Source of the DNA: Sphingobium amiense
GTDB lineage: Bacteria > Pseudomonadota > Alphaproteobacteria > Sphingomonadales > Sphingomonadaceae
Direction of reading: 5' to 3'
Assembly: GCF_003967075.1 (NCBI RefSeq)
Contig: NZ_AP018664.1
Coordinates: 2,852,001-2,916,000, forward strand
DNA length: 64,000 nt
Part shown: piece after piece, positions 43,966 to 55,482 of the stretch
Layout of the letters: each line of letters starts with the position of its first letter
How positions within the stretch are numbered: the first letter of the stretch is position 1
Notes under the pieces: generated by a model
Told to the model about the DNA's origin: nothing
The model's database searches: none
Seen by the model: the letters and a program-made list of their open reading frames with translations, nothing else
Position numbers and translations under genes: made by a program

Positions 43966-45294
43966 CTAGAACTGCGTCGCTTCGAACCGCACCGGCTCGC
44001 CGATGGCGGCGTTGGCAAGCGCGTCTTCCCACATGACCCTGTGCCCGCGAACGATCGTGCCCACAGCCTTTCCGGTCAGGTCCATCCCCTCGAACGGCGA
44101 CCAGTCGCAGCGGGAGGCGAGCCAGTCCTTGCCCACCGTCCAGCGCTTTTTGAGATCGACGACCGTGAAGTCCGCGTCATAGCCGACCGCGATCCGCCCC
44201 TTCCCGGTCAGCCCGAACACGCGCTGCGGCCCGGATGAGGTGAGTTCGATGAAGCGGCGCAGCGTCAGACGCCCCTCCGCCACATGGTTGAGCAGCAGCG
44301 GCACGAGCGTCTGCACGCCCGGCATGCCGCTGGGCGAGGCGGGATAGGGCTTGGCCTTTTCCTCGACGGTGTGGGGTGCATGGTCGCTTCCCAGCACATC
44401 AGGCACGCCCTGATTGAGCCAGAACCACAGACCGTCGCGATGCGCGGCGCTGCGGATCGGGGGATTCATCTGCGCATAGGTGCCAAGGCGCGGATAGGCA
44501 TCCTCCCCGGCGAGCGTCAGATGCTGCGGCGTCACCTCGCAGGTCGCGATGTCCTTGTTCTGGCCGATATATTCGAGTTCGGCGGGCGTCGTGATGTGCA
44601 GGATGTGGATGCGGCGCCGCGCCTTGCGGGCGAGCGCGATGATCCGCTTCGTCGCGATCATCGCGCTTTCGTCGTCGCGCCAGACAGGATGGGACGACGG
44701 ATCGCCTTCCACCCGCAGATCCTTGCGCGCATTCATCCGCGCTTCGTCCTCGGCATGGATGGCGACGCGGCGGTTGCCCGACGCCAGCACGCGCGACAGC
44801 GCGTCGTCATCGTCGACCAGCAGGCTGCCGGTCGATGCGCCCATGAAGATCTTGACGCCTGACGTGCCCGGAATACGCTCCAGTTCCTTCAACTGCTCGG
44901 CATTGTCCGCCGTCGCCCCGACATAGAAGGCATGGTCGCACCACATGCGATGATGCGCGCGGGCGAGCTTGTCATGGACGCGCTCGGCCGTGTCGGTGTT
45001 GGGATTGGTGTTGGGCATTTCGAACACCGCGGTGACGCCGCCCAGCACGGCGGCGCGGCTCCCCGATTCGAGATCTTCCTTATGTTCCAGACCCGGCTCG
45101 CGAAAATGGACCTGACTGTCGATGCAGCCGGGCAGCACGTCGAGGCCGGTGCAGTCGATCACTTCGCCTGCGTCGCCAAGGCTGGCGCCGATGGCGGCGA
45201 TCCGCCCGCTGCGCACGCCCACGTCCGCACTCTCCGCCCCGCCGGGTGTATGGACGGTGCCGTTTTTCAGGATCATGTCGAAGGTCTGGGGCAT
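43966..45294 (-). CDS. pyrC: Dihydroorotase (amidohydrolase family)
   Basis: The 442-residue enzyme shows amidohydrolase metal motifs: LPGCIDSQVHFREPGLEHKE (H-x-R), SGVKIFMGAST (carboxylated Lys position), VAIHAEDEARMNARK, HILHITTPAELEYI and VPDVLGSDHAPHTVEEKAKP (catalytic Asp). It is the RutD/AllB-like class I length rather than the short PyrC type. It closes the dihydroorotate ring in pyrimidine synthesis. The neighbour genes are not pyr genes, so assignment is from sequence alone; another cyclic amidohydrolase is possible. Confidence 0.85.
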   Translation of the reverse strand: MPQTFDMILKNGTVHTPGGAESADVGVRSGRIAAIGASLGDAGEVIDCTGLDVLPGCIDSQVHFREPGLEHKEDLESGSRAAVLGGVTAVFEMPNTNPNTDTAERVHDKLARAHHRMWCDHAFYVGATADNAEQLKELERIPGTSGVKIFMGASTGSLLVDDDDALSRVLASGNRRVAIHAEDEARMNARKDLRVEGDPSSHPVWRDDESAMIATKRIIALARKARRRIHILHITTPAELEYIGQNKDIATCEVTPQHLTLAGEDAYPRLGTYAQMNPPIRSAAHRDGLWFWLNQGVPDVLGSDHAPHTVEEKAKPYPASPSGMPGVQTLVPLLLNHVAEGRLTLRRFIELTSSGPQRVFGLTGKGRIAVGYDADFTVVDLKKRWTVGKDWLASRCDWSPFEGMDLTGKAVGTIVRGHRVMWEDALANAAIGEPVRFEATQF

Positions 45295-45355
45295 GGCGGA
45301 CTCCTGTGTCGGCTGGCGGCTTGGCGAATGCGTGCCGCCGTCCTACCTAAAGGCG

Positions 45356-46093
45356 ATGACCGGCACCACCCTCACCGACCGCGCGATCCTGAGAATTTCC
45401 GGAGACGAGGCGCGCCCCTTCCTGCAGGGGTTGCTGACGCGCGATGTGCTGACGCTGGCGGAAGGGGAGCCGCGCTGGACCGGATTGCTGACGCCGCAGG
45501 GCAAGGCGCTGTTCGACTTCATCCTGTGGGCAGATGGCGACGACGTGCTGATCGATTGCGAAGCGGCGCAGGCGGACGCGCTGGCAAAGCGGCTGGCGCT
45601 TTACCGGTTGCGACGCAGGGTGACGATCGCGCGGGAAGACGGACTCGCTGCGCACTGGTCACTGGAGGCGCGCGACCGGCCTTTCGATCCGCGCCTGCCG
45701 GACCTTGGCCATCGCTGGCTGGCCGCGCCGGGCGATGGCGATGCCGCCCCTGCTTTCCGGGTGCACCGGCTGGCGCTGGGCGTGTTCGAGGGCGTGGGCG
45801 AACTGGGACAGGACGCAGTCCTGTGGCTGGAAGCCAATGCGGAGGAACTGCACGGCGTCGATTATGACAAGGGCTGCTATGTCGGGCAGGAGAATACCGC
45901 GCGGATGCATTACCGCAGCAAGGTGAACCGGCGGCTGGTGGCGGTGCCGCTGGACCGGGCCGACGAAAGGCGGCAGCGTGCCGCCCTGCCCGACCTTGGC
46001 CTTTCGATTGAATTGCGCCGTGTGGAGGCAATCGACCCCGCGACCGCGCCGGTCTGGCTGGCCGCCGCCCTCGCTGCGCCGGTCGCGGAATGA
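45356..46093 (+). CDS. ygfZ: YgfZ/GcvT-like folate-binding protein
   Basis: ATG 45356 gives 245 residues. LRISGDEARPFLQGLLTRDV and LLTPQGKALFDFILW open the GcvT-like fold. The signature YDKGCYVGQENTARMHYRSK contains the cysteine of the YgfZ group. The protein uses a folate in repair or assembly of certain iron-sulfur enzymes. It overlaps the next gene by 4 bp (ATGA). Confidence 0.93.
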   Translation: MTGTTLTDRAILRISGDEARPFLQGLLTRDVLTLAEGEPRWTGLLTPQGKALFDFILWADGDDVLIDCEAAQADALAKRLALYRLRRRVTIAREDGLAAHWSLEARDRPFDPRLPDLGHRWLAAPGDGDAAPAFRVHRLALGVFEGVGELGQDAVLWLEANAEELHGVDYDKGCYVGQENTARMHYRSKVNRRLVAVPLDRADERRQRAALPDLGLSIELRRVEAIDPATAPVWLAAALAAPVAE

Positions 46094-46836
46094 AGCGGGC
46101 GCTGCTGGCGCTGGCCTGCGCCTTCGTCCTTGCCGCGCCAGCCCGTGCCGATACGCCATGGACGCTGGTGAAAACCTATCCGCACGATCCGGGCGCCTTT
46201 ACCGAAGGCCTCTTCTACCTCGACGGGGCGCTCTATGAGAGCACGGGGCTGGAGGGCCGGTCGGACATCCGCAAGGTCGCGCTGAAAAGCGGCAAGATAC
46301 TTGAGCGGCGCGTGCTCGACAGCCGCTATTTCGGCGAAGGAATCGTCAACTGGAAGGACCGGATCGTCAGCCTGACATGGCGGCACCGGCAGGGTTTCGT
46401 CTGGTCGCTGTCGGGCTTCAGGCCGCTGTCGGACTTTCGCTACGAGGGGGAAGGATGGGCGCTGACGCAGGACGGGCGGCACATCATCATGAGCGACGGG
46501 ACGGCGCAGTTGCGATTCCTCGATCCCGATACGCTGGCCGAGCAGCGGCGGATTACCGTGACGTGGAACGGCCGCCCGGTCGAACGGCTGAACGAGCTGG
46601 AATATGTGCGCGGCGAGGTGTGGGCGAATATCTGGTATGACACGAAAATCGCGCGGATCGACCCGGCGACCGGCGCGGTGATCGACTGGATCGACGTCGC
46701 GCCGCTGCGCAAGGCGGCGGGCGTTACCGACAGCGAGGCGGTGGCGAACGGGATCGCCTATGACGCGGCCAGCGACCGCGTGTTCATCACCGGCAAGTTC
46801 TGGCCCAAGCTGTTCGAAATCAGGGTAAAGCGCTAA
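46090..46836 (+). CDS. Glutaminyl-peptide cyclotransferase, secreted beta-propeller type
   Basis: A 248-residue protein with a signal peptide ending ARAD. KTYPHDPGAFTEGLFYLDGA, YESTGLEGRSDIRKVALKSG, GEGIVNWKDRIVSLTW and LNELEYVRGEVWANIWYDTK match the plant/bacterial QC family. It cyclises N-terminal glutamine to pyroglutamate on exported peptides. It is coupled to ygfZ by ATGA overlap and converges with the next gene, overlapping its end by 4 bp. Confidence 0.93.
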   Translation: MKRALLALACAFVLAAPARADTPWTLVKTYPHDPGAFTEGLFYLDGALYESTGLEGRSDIRKVALKSGKILERRVLDSRYFGEGIVNWKDRIVSLTWRHRQGFVWSLSGFRPLSDFRYEGEGWALTQDGRHIIMSDGTAQLRFLDPDTLAEQRRITVTWNGRPVERLNELEYVRGEVWANIWYDTKIARIDPATGAVIDWIDVAPLRKAAGVTDSEAVANGIAYDAASDRVFITGKFWPKLFEIRVKR

Positions 46837-47516
46837 AGCTCCAGCCCCACGAGCGTGCCGCTGCCGATCCGGTCGATATAACGTTTTCCGTCGATCTCGA
46901 ACCAGTCGGGCGTGACTTCCAGCCTGCGCCCCTTGAGCGTCGTGCGCAGATGCTCGACCGCGATGCGGTTGCGCGCGACGATGCGCAGGACGCACAGGCC
47001 ATCGCCCCGCGTCGCCATCATCGAATAGCGGTCGCCGCGCAGCAGGAAATGCCAACTGCCATTGGCGGGCATCCATTCATTGCCGTCGACAATCTGTTCG
47101 GGCTGTCCATCCACCCCGCCCAGACGCACGCTGATGCGGGTGGCGCCATTGGCACGGCGCGGCGGGGCGAAGACCAGCACCGGCTCGCCTTCCAGCGTGA
47201 TCGGGATCGGCGTGTCGCGCAGCAGCCGCGATCCGCCGACGATGAGCTGCGGCAGTTCCGCCGAAAAAGGCAGGCGGTCGCGCGCGAAATGGCGCTGCCG
47301 CACGACCGGGTTGGCGTGAAAGCTGTGCACCTGAGTCGCCGTCAGCCGCCCTTCCTCGACCAGACCGTGACAGGTCGGGCACAGCAGGGTAGCGCCCGGT
47401 CCGTCCGGCAGCCCCAGATAGCGGTAGATGGTGACACCGCACCGCACGCAGGCGAAGCCGCAGGCCTGCCGAACCGCCGCGCGTTCCTCCGCGCTCAGAT
47501 CCGGCAAGGACGGCAT
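46833..47516 (-). CDS. HNH-like zinc-binding protein
   Basis: ATG 47516 gives 227 residues. The N-terminal third reads VRQACGFACVRCGVTIYRYL, GATLLCPTCHGLVEEGRL and VHSFHANPVV, giving two CxxC pairs and His residues of an HNH-nuclease-like zinc fold. The HNH catalytic pattern is not complete, since there is no clear DHxxP. The C-terminal half (VARNRIAVEHLRTTLKGRRL, TPDWFEIDGKRYIDRIGSGT) is beta-rich. It may be a degenerate HNH protein. Function unknown. Confidence 0.7.
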   Translation of the reverse strand: MPSLPDLSAEERAAVRQACGFACVRCGVTIYRYLGLPDGPGATLLCPTCHGLVEEGRLTATQVHSFHANPVVRQRHFARDRLPFSAELPQLIVGGSRLLRDTPIPITLEGEPVLVFAPPRRANGATRISVRLGGVDGQPEQIVDGNEWMPANGSWHFLLRGDRYSMMATRGDGLCVLRIVARNRIAVEHLRTTLKGRRLEVTPDWFEIDGKRYIDRIGSGTLVGLEL

Positions 47517-47682
47517 CACTCGCAAGCCCACCATGGCGACACCCTTTAGCAGCGCCGTCCACCCCTGTGTGAACGGACGGTCCTGACATGGCGTCCTCTT
47601 GCGTGGCGGGTGCTCGGGCGGCCCCCTGTGCGACTTATCGTTGAAATAAATGGCCCCGAGTCAAGGGGCGCTCTGAAATTGT

Positions 47683-48069
47683 CTATCGTTGGGGCAGAAG
47701 ATCGAGGTTGCGCGACGCCGCGAGCGCACGGATACGGTCGGGTCGGGGCATGTTGCGGATGGCGATTTCCGCCATGTCTCCCGCGCTGAAAAGTTCGACA
47801 TGGCCAACGCCGAACATCCGCTGGGACAGCGACTGGGTAATGCGGACCGACCGGATCGAGGACAGCGCGATTTCGGTGCGCTGCTTCGACAGGATGCCCC
47901 GTTCCATCAGCACTTCGCGGTCGGAAAGCGCGAGCCGCTCCCCCTTGCAGCGTATCCACCAGACCGCAATGGCGAGGATGCCGACCACCGACACGAGCAG
48001 CAGCAGGAACAGCAGCGGGTTGGCGCGGACCATCGCGGGATGTTCGTCATACAGCCAGGTGTCGCTCAC
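47683..48069 (-). CDS. PH-domain (bPH2) membrane protein
   Basis: A 128-residue protein with one hydrophobic hairpin (LLFLLLLVSVVGILAIAVWW) and then a bacterial PH-like domain: RLALSDREVLMERGILSKQR, TEIALSSIRSVRITQSLSQR and MFGVGHVELFSAGD. This order is standard for the bPH2/DUF304 family. The role is unknown. It sits alone. Confidence 0.85.
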   Translation of the reverse strand: MSDTWLYDEHPAMVRANPLLFLLLLVSVVGILAIAVWWIRCKGERLALSDREVLMERGILSKQRTEIALSSIRSVRITQSLSQRMFGVGHVELFSAGDMAEIAIRNMPRPDRIRALAASRNLDLLPQR

Positions 48070-48143
48070 GCCGCCTCCCTTGTTCGCGCTATGGGGCCAC
48101 TATCATCATGCGCCCGGCAACGCGTCAACCCGCGCGGCTGCGG

Positions 48144-48503
48144 TCAGGACAGATCGTCCAGTTCGTAGAAGGGACGAATCTCGATCTCGCTGGGGCCGGG
48201 CATGGGATTGGGACAGCGCTTCGCCCATGCGACCGCCTCGTCCATGTTGGCGACGCTCCAGATCCAGTAGCCCGCGACCTGTTCCCGCGCAGGCAGGAAT
48301 GGTCCTTCGATCACGCGCCTCTCCGCGCCGTCGAACGCGATCCGCTTGCCGTAGGAGGAGGGCTTGAGGCCATTGGCCTCCACCAGCAGTCCCGCCGCCT
48401 CCAGCTCGTCGTTGAACCGGCCCATCGCCGCCATCATGGCAGGATCGATGGGGCCATCCGCCTCGCTGTCCGCCGTCGCCTTGACCAGCACCATCACACG
48501 CAT
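48144..48503 (-). CDS. YCII-related (DGPF domain) protein
   Basis: A 119-residue protein: MRVMVLVKATADSEADGPID, ELEAAGLLVEANGLKPSSYG, VIEGPFLPAREQVAGYWIW and NMDEAVAWAKRCPNPMPGPS. These are the DGPF/YCII features. Members often sit beside ECF sigma factors; none is seen here. Function unknown. Confidence 0.9.
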   Translation of the reverse strand: MRVMVLVKATADSEADGPIDPAMMAAMGRFNDELEAAGLLVEANGLKPSSYGKRIAFDGAERRVIEGPFLPAREQVAGYWIWSVANMDEAVAWAKRCPNPMPGPSEIEIRPFYELDDLS

Positions 48504-48562
48504 GTCGCTCTCCCGTCAGGAAGCGCGACTCTCGCAGATCGCCGGGCCGGAGCCAAGCCGCC

Positions 48563-50368
<1,806 letters not shown>

Positions 50369-50510
50369 CGCGCGCCGATAGCAGGGCTTCGCACGCTTGT
50401 CAGCACGGTGGAATCGGCTGGAGCGTCATGCTAAGACGGCGGCGTAACAGCGGGGTCGCACCACAGGCTTAACAACAGGCACGTAACTGCATGAATGGGG
50501 GTTTGAAGCA

Positions 50511-51326
50511 ATGGTGAAGACGGTTTCCGCGCTGCTCGCGACGGTGGCGCTGGTGGCGATGCCGACCGCGTCGATGGCGCAGACGAACATGAGTTCGTCG
50601 GGCAAGACCTACAAGGACGGAACGACCAAGGGCGCGTCTTCGGGCCGCCGCGATCAGGAGCGCGCGACGCAGGAAATCCCGGTCTGCACCCGCAATCTCG
50701 GCACCGTCGCCATCGTCGAGCCGGACAATCAGTGGTGGCGCGAACTGAACCTCGGCAGCCCGGAAGCCATCCTCAAGGTCTTCATCCAGCAGTCGGGCTG
50801 CTTCAGGATCGTCAATCGCGGCCGGTCGATGCAGAGCCGCGCGATGGAGCGCGCCATGGCGGATTCGGGCGAGCTTCAGGCCGGATCGAACCTAGGCAAG
50901 GGACAGGTCAAGGCGGCGGATTATTATCTGGAGCCTGACATCGTGTCGTCCAACCGCAATTCGGGCGGCGGCGGCATCGGCGGCGCGCTGGGCGGCCTGA
51001 TGGGCGGTTTTGGCGGCGCGCTTATCGGCGGCCTCAACATCAAGAAGAAGGAAGCGAACGTCACGCTTTCCATCGTCAATGCGCGCACGACCGAGGAAGA
51101 AGCGCTGACCGAAGGCTATGCCCGCAAGACGGACGTCGGTTTCGGCGGCGGCGCGGGCGGTGGCTGGTGGGGCGGCTTCGCGGCGGCCGGCGGCAGCGGA
51201 TACCAGAATACCGAGATCGGACAGGTCATCGTGCTCGCCTATCTCGACGCCTATCGCAAGCTGGTGACGCAACTGGGCGGACTTCCCGCCAACGCCGCGG
51301 CGGCGGCTCCGGTCGCGAAGAAATAA
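50511..51326 (+). CDS. CsgG/HfaB-like exported protein
   Basis: The 271-residue protein has a signal peptide (LLATVALVAMPTASMAQ). Its domain resembles CsgG: LGTVAIVEPDNQWWRELNLG, SPEAILKVFIQQSGCFRIVN, RGRSMQSRAMERAM and AADYYLEPDIVSSN. A glycine-rich middle (GGGGIGGALGGLMGGFGGAL) is unusual. TEIGQVIVLAYLDAYRKLV ends it. CsgG-like proteins make pores or assemble surface fibres, but no fibre genes are present. Assignment is by general resemblance. Confidence 0.7.
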   Translation: MVKTVSALLATVALVAMPTASMAQTNMSSSGKTYKDGTTKGASSGRRDQERATQEIPVCTRNLGTVAIVEPDNQWWRELNLGSPEAILKVFIQQSGCFRIVNRGRSMQSRAMERAMADSGELQAGSNLGKGQVKAADYYLEPDIVSSNRNSGGGGIGGALGGLMGGFGGALIGGLNIKKKEANVTLSIVNARTTEEEALTEGYARKTDVGFGGGAGGGWWGGFAAAGGSGYQNTEIGQVIVLAYLDAYRKLVTQLGGLPANAAAAAPVAKK

Positions 51327-51367
51327 GGCGGCGTGGGCGGGTGCTGCAAGGCGTCCGCCCCACCCCT

Positions 51368-52408
51368 CTATCCGGCGAGGCGGGCGCCTGTCGCGGCCCC
51401 GCGCCTGCCCTTTCGTCCCTTCCATCGCGCCAGTATCGCGTCGGCGGCGGGGCGCTCGACAAGGCGGTTGATGATCGTCCCCAACAGCAGGGCGACGAGG
51501 AAGGCCGCGAAAAAGGCGATCCACGGGCTATACCCCGCCCTTGCGACCTCCAGCATCACGACAAAGCCGATATGCTGGTGGACGAGGTAGAAGGAATAGC
51601 TGATCCCGCCCATCCAGACGAGCGGGCGCAGCGCGAGGAAGCGCAGCCATCCGTGAATGAGCGCCACGAACAGCGCCACCATCAGCAGGCCCATCACCAC
51701 GATGTCCCAGGTCTCCATGACCGCGATGGAGAGAAGCGCGAACAGCGCGACGGGGAGTTGCTGCATCAATCGTCTCTGTCCCGACCAGATGCGGTGGGCC
51801 AGCATCCCCAGCACGAAGAAGGGCACATAGCGGAGCGCCAGCAGCATGATGATGCGTTCGGGCATGTCGGGCCAGAGCCACCACAGCCAGCGCAGCGCCA
51901 GCCACCCGGCCAGCACCGGCTCCAGCCTGCGCACGCCGCCGCATGTCCAGATCGCCGCCATGCAGATGTAGAAAGCGATCTCGACCGTCAGCGTCCAGTA
52001 GGCGCCATCGACCTCTGGAATGAAGGCGAAGCCCTGCAACATCGTCATGTTGGCGAGAATGGCCAGCGGCCCCACCAGCAGGCGGCTGGCATGACCGGCA
52101 TATTCGACCGCCAGCGTCACGAGCATCGCCACCAGATAGGCGGGATAGAGCCGGGCGAAGCGGTTGACGATGAAGTCCGCGACCGACCCGATGCGATCCA
52201 GCGTGAAGAAGATCGCGAAGCCCGAAATAGTGAAGAACAGCAGCACCCGGTAATTGCCGCCGGGGAAACTGAACGGGACGTGCGCCGCCTGCGGAAACAG
52301 TTCGTGGAAGCGGGTCGAATAATGGAAGACGAGAACGCAGAGCGCGCCGATGCCGCGCAGGGCGTCCAGCTCCGTCAACCGGCTTCGGGAATGCGTCGAT
52401 GCAACCAT
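51368..52408 (-). CDS. Acyltransferase 3 family membrane protein (OafA-like)
   Basis: A 346-residue protein with about ten membrane helices. LTELDALRGIGALCVLVFHY carries the catalytic His region of acyltransferase 3 proteins. FFTISGFAIFFTLDRIGSVA, FIVNRFARLYPAYL and GISYSFYLVHQHIGFVVML follow. Members O-acylate surface polysaccharides or lipids. The target is not known. Confidence 0.9.
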   Translation of the reverse strand: MVASTHSRSRLTELDALRGIGALCVLVFHYSTRFHELFPQAAHVPFSFPGGNYRVLLFFTISGFAIFFTLDRIGSVADFIVNRFARLYPAYLVAMLVTLAVEYAGHASRLLVGPLAILANMTMLQGFAFIPEVDGAYWTLTVEIAFYICMAAIWTCGGVRRLEPVLAGWLALRWLWWLWPDMPERIIMLLALRYVPFFVLGMLAHRIWSGQRRLMQQLPVALFALLSIAVMETWDIVVMGLLMVALFVALIHGWLRFLALRPLVWMGGISYSFYLVHQHIGFVVMLEVARAGYSPWIAFFAAFLVALLLGTIINRLVERPAADAILARWKGRKGRRGAATGARLAG

Positions 52409-52485
52409 CGACGCTCCCTTAGCAACAGGCGAGCAACGATTCCGTTAAGATCGTGGCAGATCCGGACAGAAGCGTCCGTCCCTGG

Positions 52486-53142
52486 TCAGCCCGCTTTCCC
52501 ATCGAGGATCGCGGCGATCGCCACGGTCACATCGTCCATGTCCGCCATGCCGTCCACCCGCGACACAATGCCGCGCGCCTCATAGATCGGCAGGATCGGC
52601 GCGGTCTTGGCGCGATATTCGGCCATGCGGGTGCGCACGGTTTCCTCATTGTCGTCGGGACGGCGCTTGAACTCGTGCCCGTGGCACTTGTCGCACTCGC
52701 CTTCGACCCTGGGCTGCTTGAAGCTGTCATGATAGCCCGCGCCGCAGGTGGCGCAGGTGAAGCGGCCGGTGATGCGCTCGACCAGCGCATCCTCATCGAC
52801 TTCGAGTTCGATCACATGATCGAGCGTGCGGTTGCGTGTCGAAAGGATCGTGTCGAGCGAATGCGCCTGCGCTTCGGTCCGGGGATAGCCGTCGAAAATG
52901 ACGCCGGTGTCGGCGGCGAGTGCGTCGAGCGCTTCGCCGATGATGCCCGACACGATCTCGTCGGACACCAGTTCGCCCGCTTCCATCACCGCCTTGGCCT
53001 TGAGACCCACCGGCGTGCCTGCTTTCACCGCAGCGCGCAGCATGTCGCCGGTCGACAACTGCACCATGCCCCGGCTCTCCACCAGCCGCGATGCCTGTGT
53101 GCCTTTCCCGGCACCCGGAGGGCCAAGCAGAATGATGTTCAT
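52486..53142 (-). CDS. adk: Adenylate kinase
   Basis: ATG 53142 gives 218 residues (an ATG 9 bases upstream is also possible). It begins MNIILLGPPGAGKGTQASRL (P-loop) and includes DGYPRTEAQAHSLDTIL. The zinc-type LID domain has CATCGAGYHDSFKQPRVEGE and CDKCHGHEF. It converts ATP plus AMP to two ADP. It follows secY in the ribosomal cluster. Confidence 0.97.
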   Translation of the reverse strand: MNIILLGPPGAGKGTQASRLVESRGMVQLSTGDMLRAAVKAGTPVGLKAKAVMEAGELVSDEIVSGIIGEALDALAADTGVIFDGYPRTEAQAHSLDTILSTRNRTLDHVIELEVDEDALVERITGRFTCATCGAGYHDSFKQPRVEGECDKCHGHEFKRRPDDNEETVRTRMAEYRAKTAPILPIYEARGIVSRVDGMADMDDVTVAIAAILDGKAG

Positions 53143-53187
53143 TGCGCGCATTCTCCCCTTTGCTTGCGCTTCGTGCGGGCTGCCCTG

Positions 53188-54552
53188 TTAGCGCAGGCGT
53201 CCCTTGAGCTTCGCCTTCTTGATGAGATCGCCATATTGATGGGCGAGAAGGTGGCTCTGAATCTGGGTCACGGTATCGACCGTGACGTTGACCACGATCA
53301 GCAGGCTGGTTCCCCCCAGGTAGAAGGGGATGCCCGCCCGTGCGATGGCGAATTCCGGCACCAGGCAGATAAAGGCCAGATAGGCCGCGCCGATGACGGT
53401 GATGCGCGTCAGCACATAGTCGAGATAATTTTCGGTGTTCTTGCCCGGACGGATGCCCGGAATGAACCCGCCGTTGCGCTTGAGATTGTCGGCCGTCTCT
53501 TCCGGATTGAACACCACGGCGGTGTAGAAGAAGCAGAAGAAGACGATGCCGAGGCCATAGAGCGCCATGTAGACCGGGCTGCCGTGCGACAGATACTGGT
53601 TCAGCGTCAGGACGAAATCGCCCATCCGGCTTTCGCCCGCGACGGTGCGGCCGGCGAACTGCGAAATGGTCAGCGGCATCAGCAGCAGCGAGCTGGCAAA
53701 GATCGGCGGGATGACGCCCGCGGTATTCACCTTGAGCGGCAGATGGCTGCGGTCCGCCTGCATCAGCCCCTGACGCGTCTGGCGCTTGGGATACTGGATG
53801 AGGACGCGGCGCTGCGCGCGCTCCATGTAGCAGATCAGCAGGATGAGGCCGAGCGCCAGAATGATGATCGCCACGATGAGCAGGCCCGAGATCGAGCCTT
53901 CGCTGCCCGACTTGAACAGATTGCTGAGCGTCACCGGCAACTGGGCAACGATGCCCGCCATGATGATGAGCGACGTGCCGTTGCCGATCCCGCGCGAGGT
54001 GATCTGCTCGCCCAGCCACATCAGAAACATGGTGCCGCCGATCAGCGAGATCACCGCGGTCAGGCGGAACAGCAGGCCGGGATCGACCACCGCCTGAAGC
54101 CCCTGCTGCGCGCCGAACCCTTCAAGGCCGACCGCGATGAAATAACCCTGAACGGCGGTCAGGCCGACCGTGCCGTAGCGGGTATACTGGTTGAGCTTCT
54201 TGCGCCCGCTCTCGCCTTCCTTCTTGATCGCGGCGAGTTGCGGCGACAGCGAGGCGGCGAGCTGCACCACGATCGACGCGGTGATATAGGGCATGACGCC
54301 GAGCGCGATGAGGCTCATGCGCGACAGCGAACCGCCCGAGAAGGTGTTGAAGATGTCGAGAATGCCGCCGTTGGTCTGGCTGTAGAGCTGAGACAGGGCG
54401 GTCGGATCGACGCCGGGCAGCGGCACAAAGCTCAGGAAGCGGAACACGATCAGCGCGCCCAGCGTGAACCAGAGGCGCTTCTTGAGGTCGGTCGCCTGGC
54501 TGAACTTGGCGAGGCTGAGATTGGATGCGAGCTGGTCGGCTCTCGATGCCAT
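53188..54552 (-). CDS. secY: Protein translocase subunit SecY
   Basis: The 454-residue protein has ten membrane helices. It includes LWFTLGALIVFRFLSFVPLP, GVMPYITASIVVQLAASLSP (SecY signature 1 region), FLMWLGEQITSRGIGNGTSL (signature 2), and GFIPGIRPGKNTENYLDYVL. It forms the protein-conducting channel with SecE and SecG. It lies between rplO and adk in the usual order. Confidence 0.98.
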   Translation of the reverse strand: MASRADQLASNLSLAKFSQATDLKKRLWFTLGALIVFRFLSFVPLPGVDPTALSQLYSQTNGGILDIFNTFSGGSLSRMSLIALGVMPYITASIVVQLAASLSPQLAAIKKEGESGRKKLNQYTRYGTVGLTAVQGYFIAVGLEGFGAQQGLQAVVDPGLLFRLTAVISLIGGTMFLMWLGEQITSRGIGNGTSLIIMAGIVAQLPVTLSNLFKSGSEGSISGLLIVAIIILALGLILLICYMERAQRRVLIQYPKRQTRQGLMQADRSHLPLKVNTAGVIPPIFASSLLLMPLTISQFAGRTVAGESRMGDFVLTLNQYLSHGSPVYMALYGLGIVFFCFFYTAVVFNPEETADNLKRNGGFIPGIRPGKNTENYLDYVLTRITVIGAAYLAFICLVPEFAIARAGIPFYLGGTSLLIVVNVTVDTVTQIQSHLLAHQYGDLIKKAKLKGRLR

Positions 54553-54744
54553 GGTGGCTGCCCTTCAAATCACACATGCCGCGAAAACGGGTCCGCGGGT
54601 CGGAATCGTTCACTCCCTTAGCGGGGCTGATCGATCCTGTCGAACGGGAGTTGTCACAGAAGCGACAAGAGGATTCCCCCAAATGCGCGACCCCGCCAGC
54701 CCATATCGGGCAGCGGGGTCACGCTTGCAAGATCTGGACTGCGA

Positions 54745-55284
54745 TCAGCCCTGCTTGGCAGCCTTCTTGGCGGCAAGGGCAGTGCCCTTCTTCGCCTTCG
54801 CCTTGTCGGCTGCCGCGACGACTTCGATCACTTCGACCTTGCCGCCGGCCTTCTCGACCGCCTCGACAGCGCCCTTCGACGCGCCGGCGACCAGCAGGCT
54901 GACCTTGGCGGTCAGTTCACCCTTGCCGAGCAGGCGGACACCGTCCTTGCCTCCACGGGCGAGCGAAGCGGCCTTGAGCGCCGCATGGTCGATGGTGGCC
55001 TTCGCGTCGAGCTTGCCGGCGTCGATCGCCTTCTGCAGCGCGCCCAGGTTCACGATGGCATAATCCTTGGCGAAGATGTTGTTGAAGCCGCGCTTCGGCA
55101 GGCGCATGTGGAGCGGCATCTGGCCGCCTTCGAAGCCGTTGATGCTGACGCCCGAGCGCGCCTTCGCACCCTTCTGGCCGCGACCGGCGGTCTTGCCCTT
55201 GCCCGAGCCGATACCGCGGCCCACGCGCATCCGGCCCTTGCGGGCGCCTTCATTATCGGTGAGTTCGTTGAGCTTGAAAGTCAT
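54745..55284 (-). CDS. rplO: 50S ribosomal protein L15
   Basis: ATG 55284 gives 179 residues. [20 protein letters not shown] and [20 protein letters not shown] are the L15 N-terminal signature. Its C-terminus has an Ala/Lys extension ([20 protein letters not shown]) longer than in E. coli. The upstream neighbour rpmD is 3 kb away because of IS66 and a terminator, so this gene needs its own promoter. Confidence 0.97.
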   Translation of the reverse strand: MTFKLNELTDNEGARKGRMRVGRGIGSGKGKTAGRGQKGAKARSGVSINGFEGGQMPLHMRLPKRGFNNIFAKDYAIVNLGALQKAIDAGKLDAKATIDHAALKAASLARGGKDGVRLLGKGELTAKVSLLVAGASKGAVEAVEKAGGKVEVIEVVAAADKAKAKKGTALAAKKAAKQG

Positions 55285-55425
55285 GATGTGCACTCGCTTT
55301 CGCTATGTTCGCGCTGATGGAAAGCGCGCCCTTTAGTCGGATCGGGCGGGCTTGTCACGCCTTTTGTCGCGGCCGCTCGAACGGAGGTGGCGGGGCTTAG
55401 CTTCGCATATTTCCCGCAAGTTTCG
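55285..55425 (-). other. Leader region of rplO between the IS66 target and the gene
   Basis: These 141 bp between the IS66 duplication and rplO hold no gene. No clear -35/-10 pair can be called with confidence, so transcription of rplO could start here or from the IS. Confidence 0.4.
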
Positions 55426-55433
55426 ACATTAAC
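55426..55433. repeat. IS66 target-site duplication, left copy
   Basis: ACATTAAC directly precedes the left IS66 end and recurs at 58145-58152 after the right end. Confidence 0.95.
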
Positions 55434-55482
55434 GTATCCGTCATCCCAGACCCACGTGGCGGAAACGTGCCGGTCAAGCGTC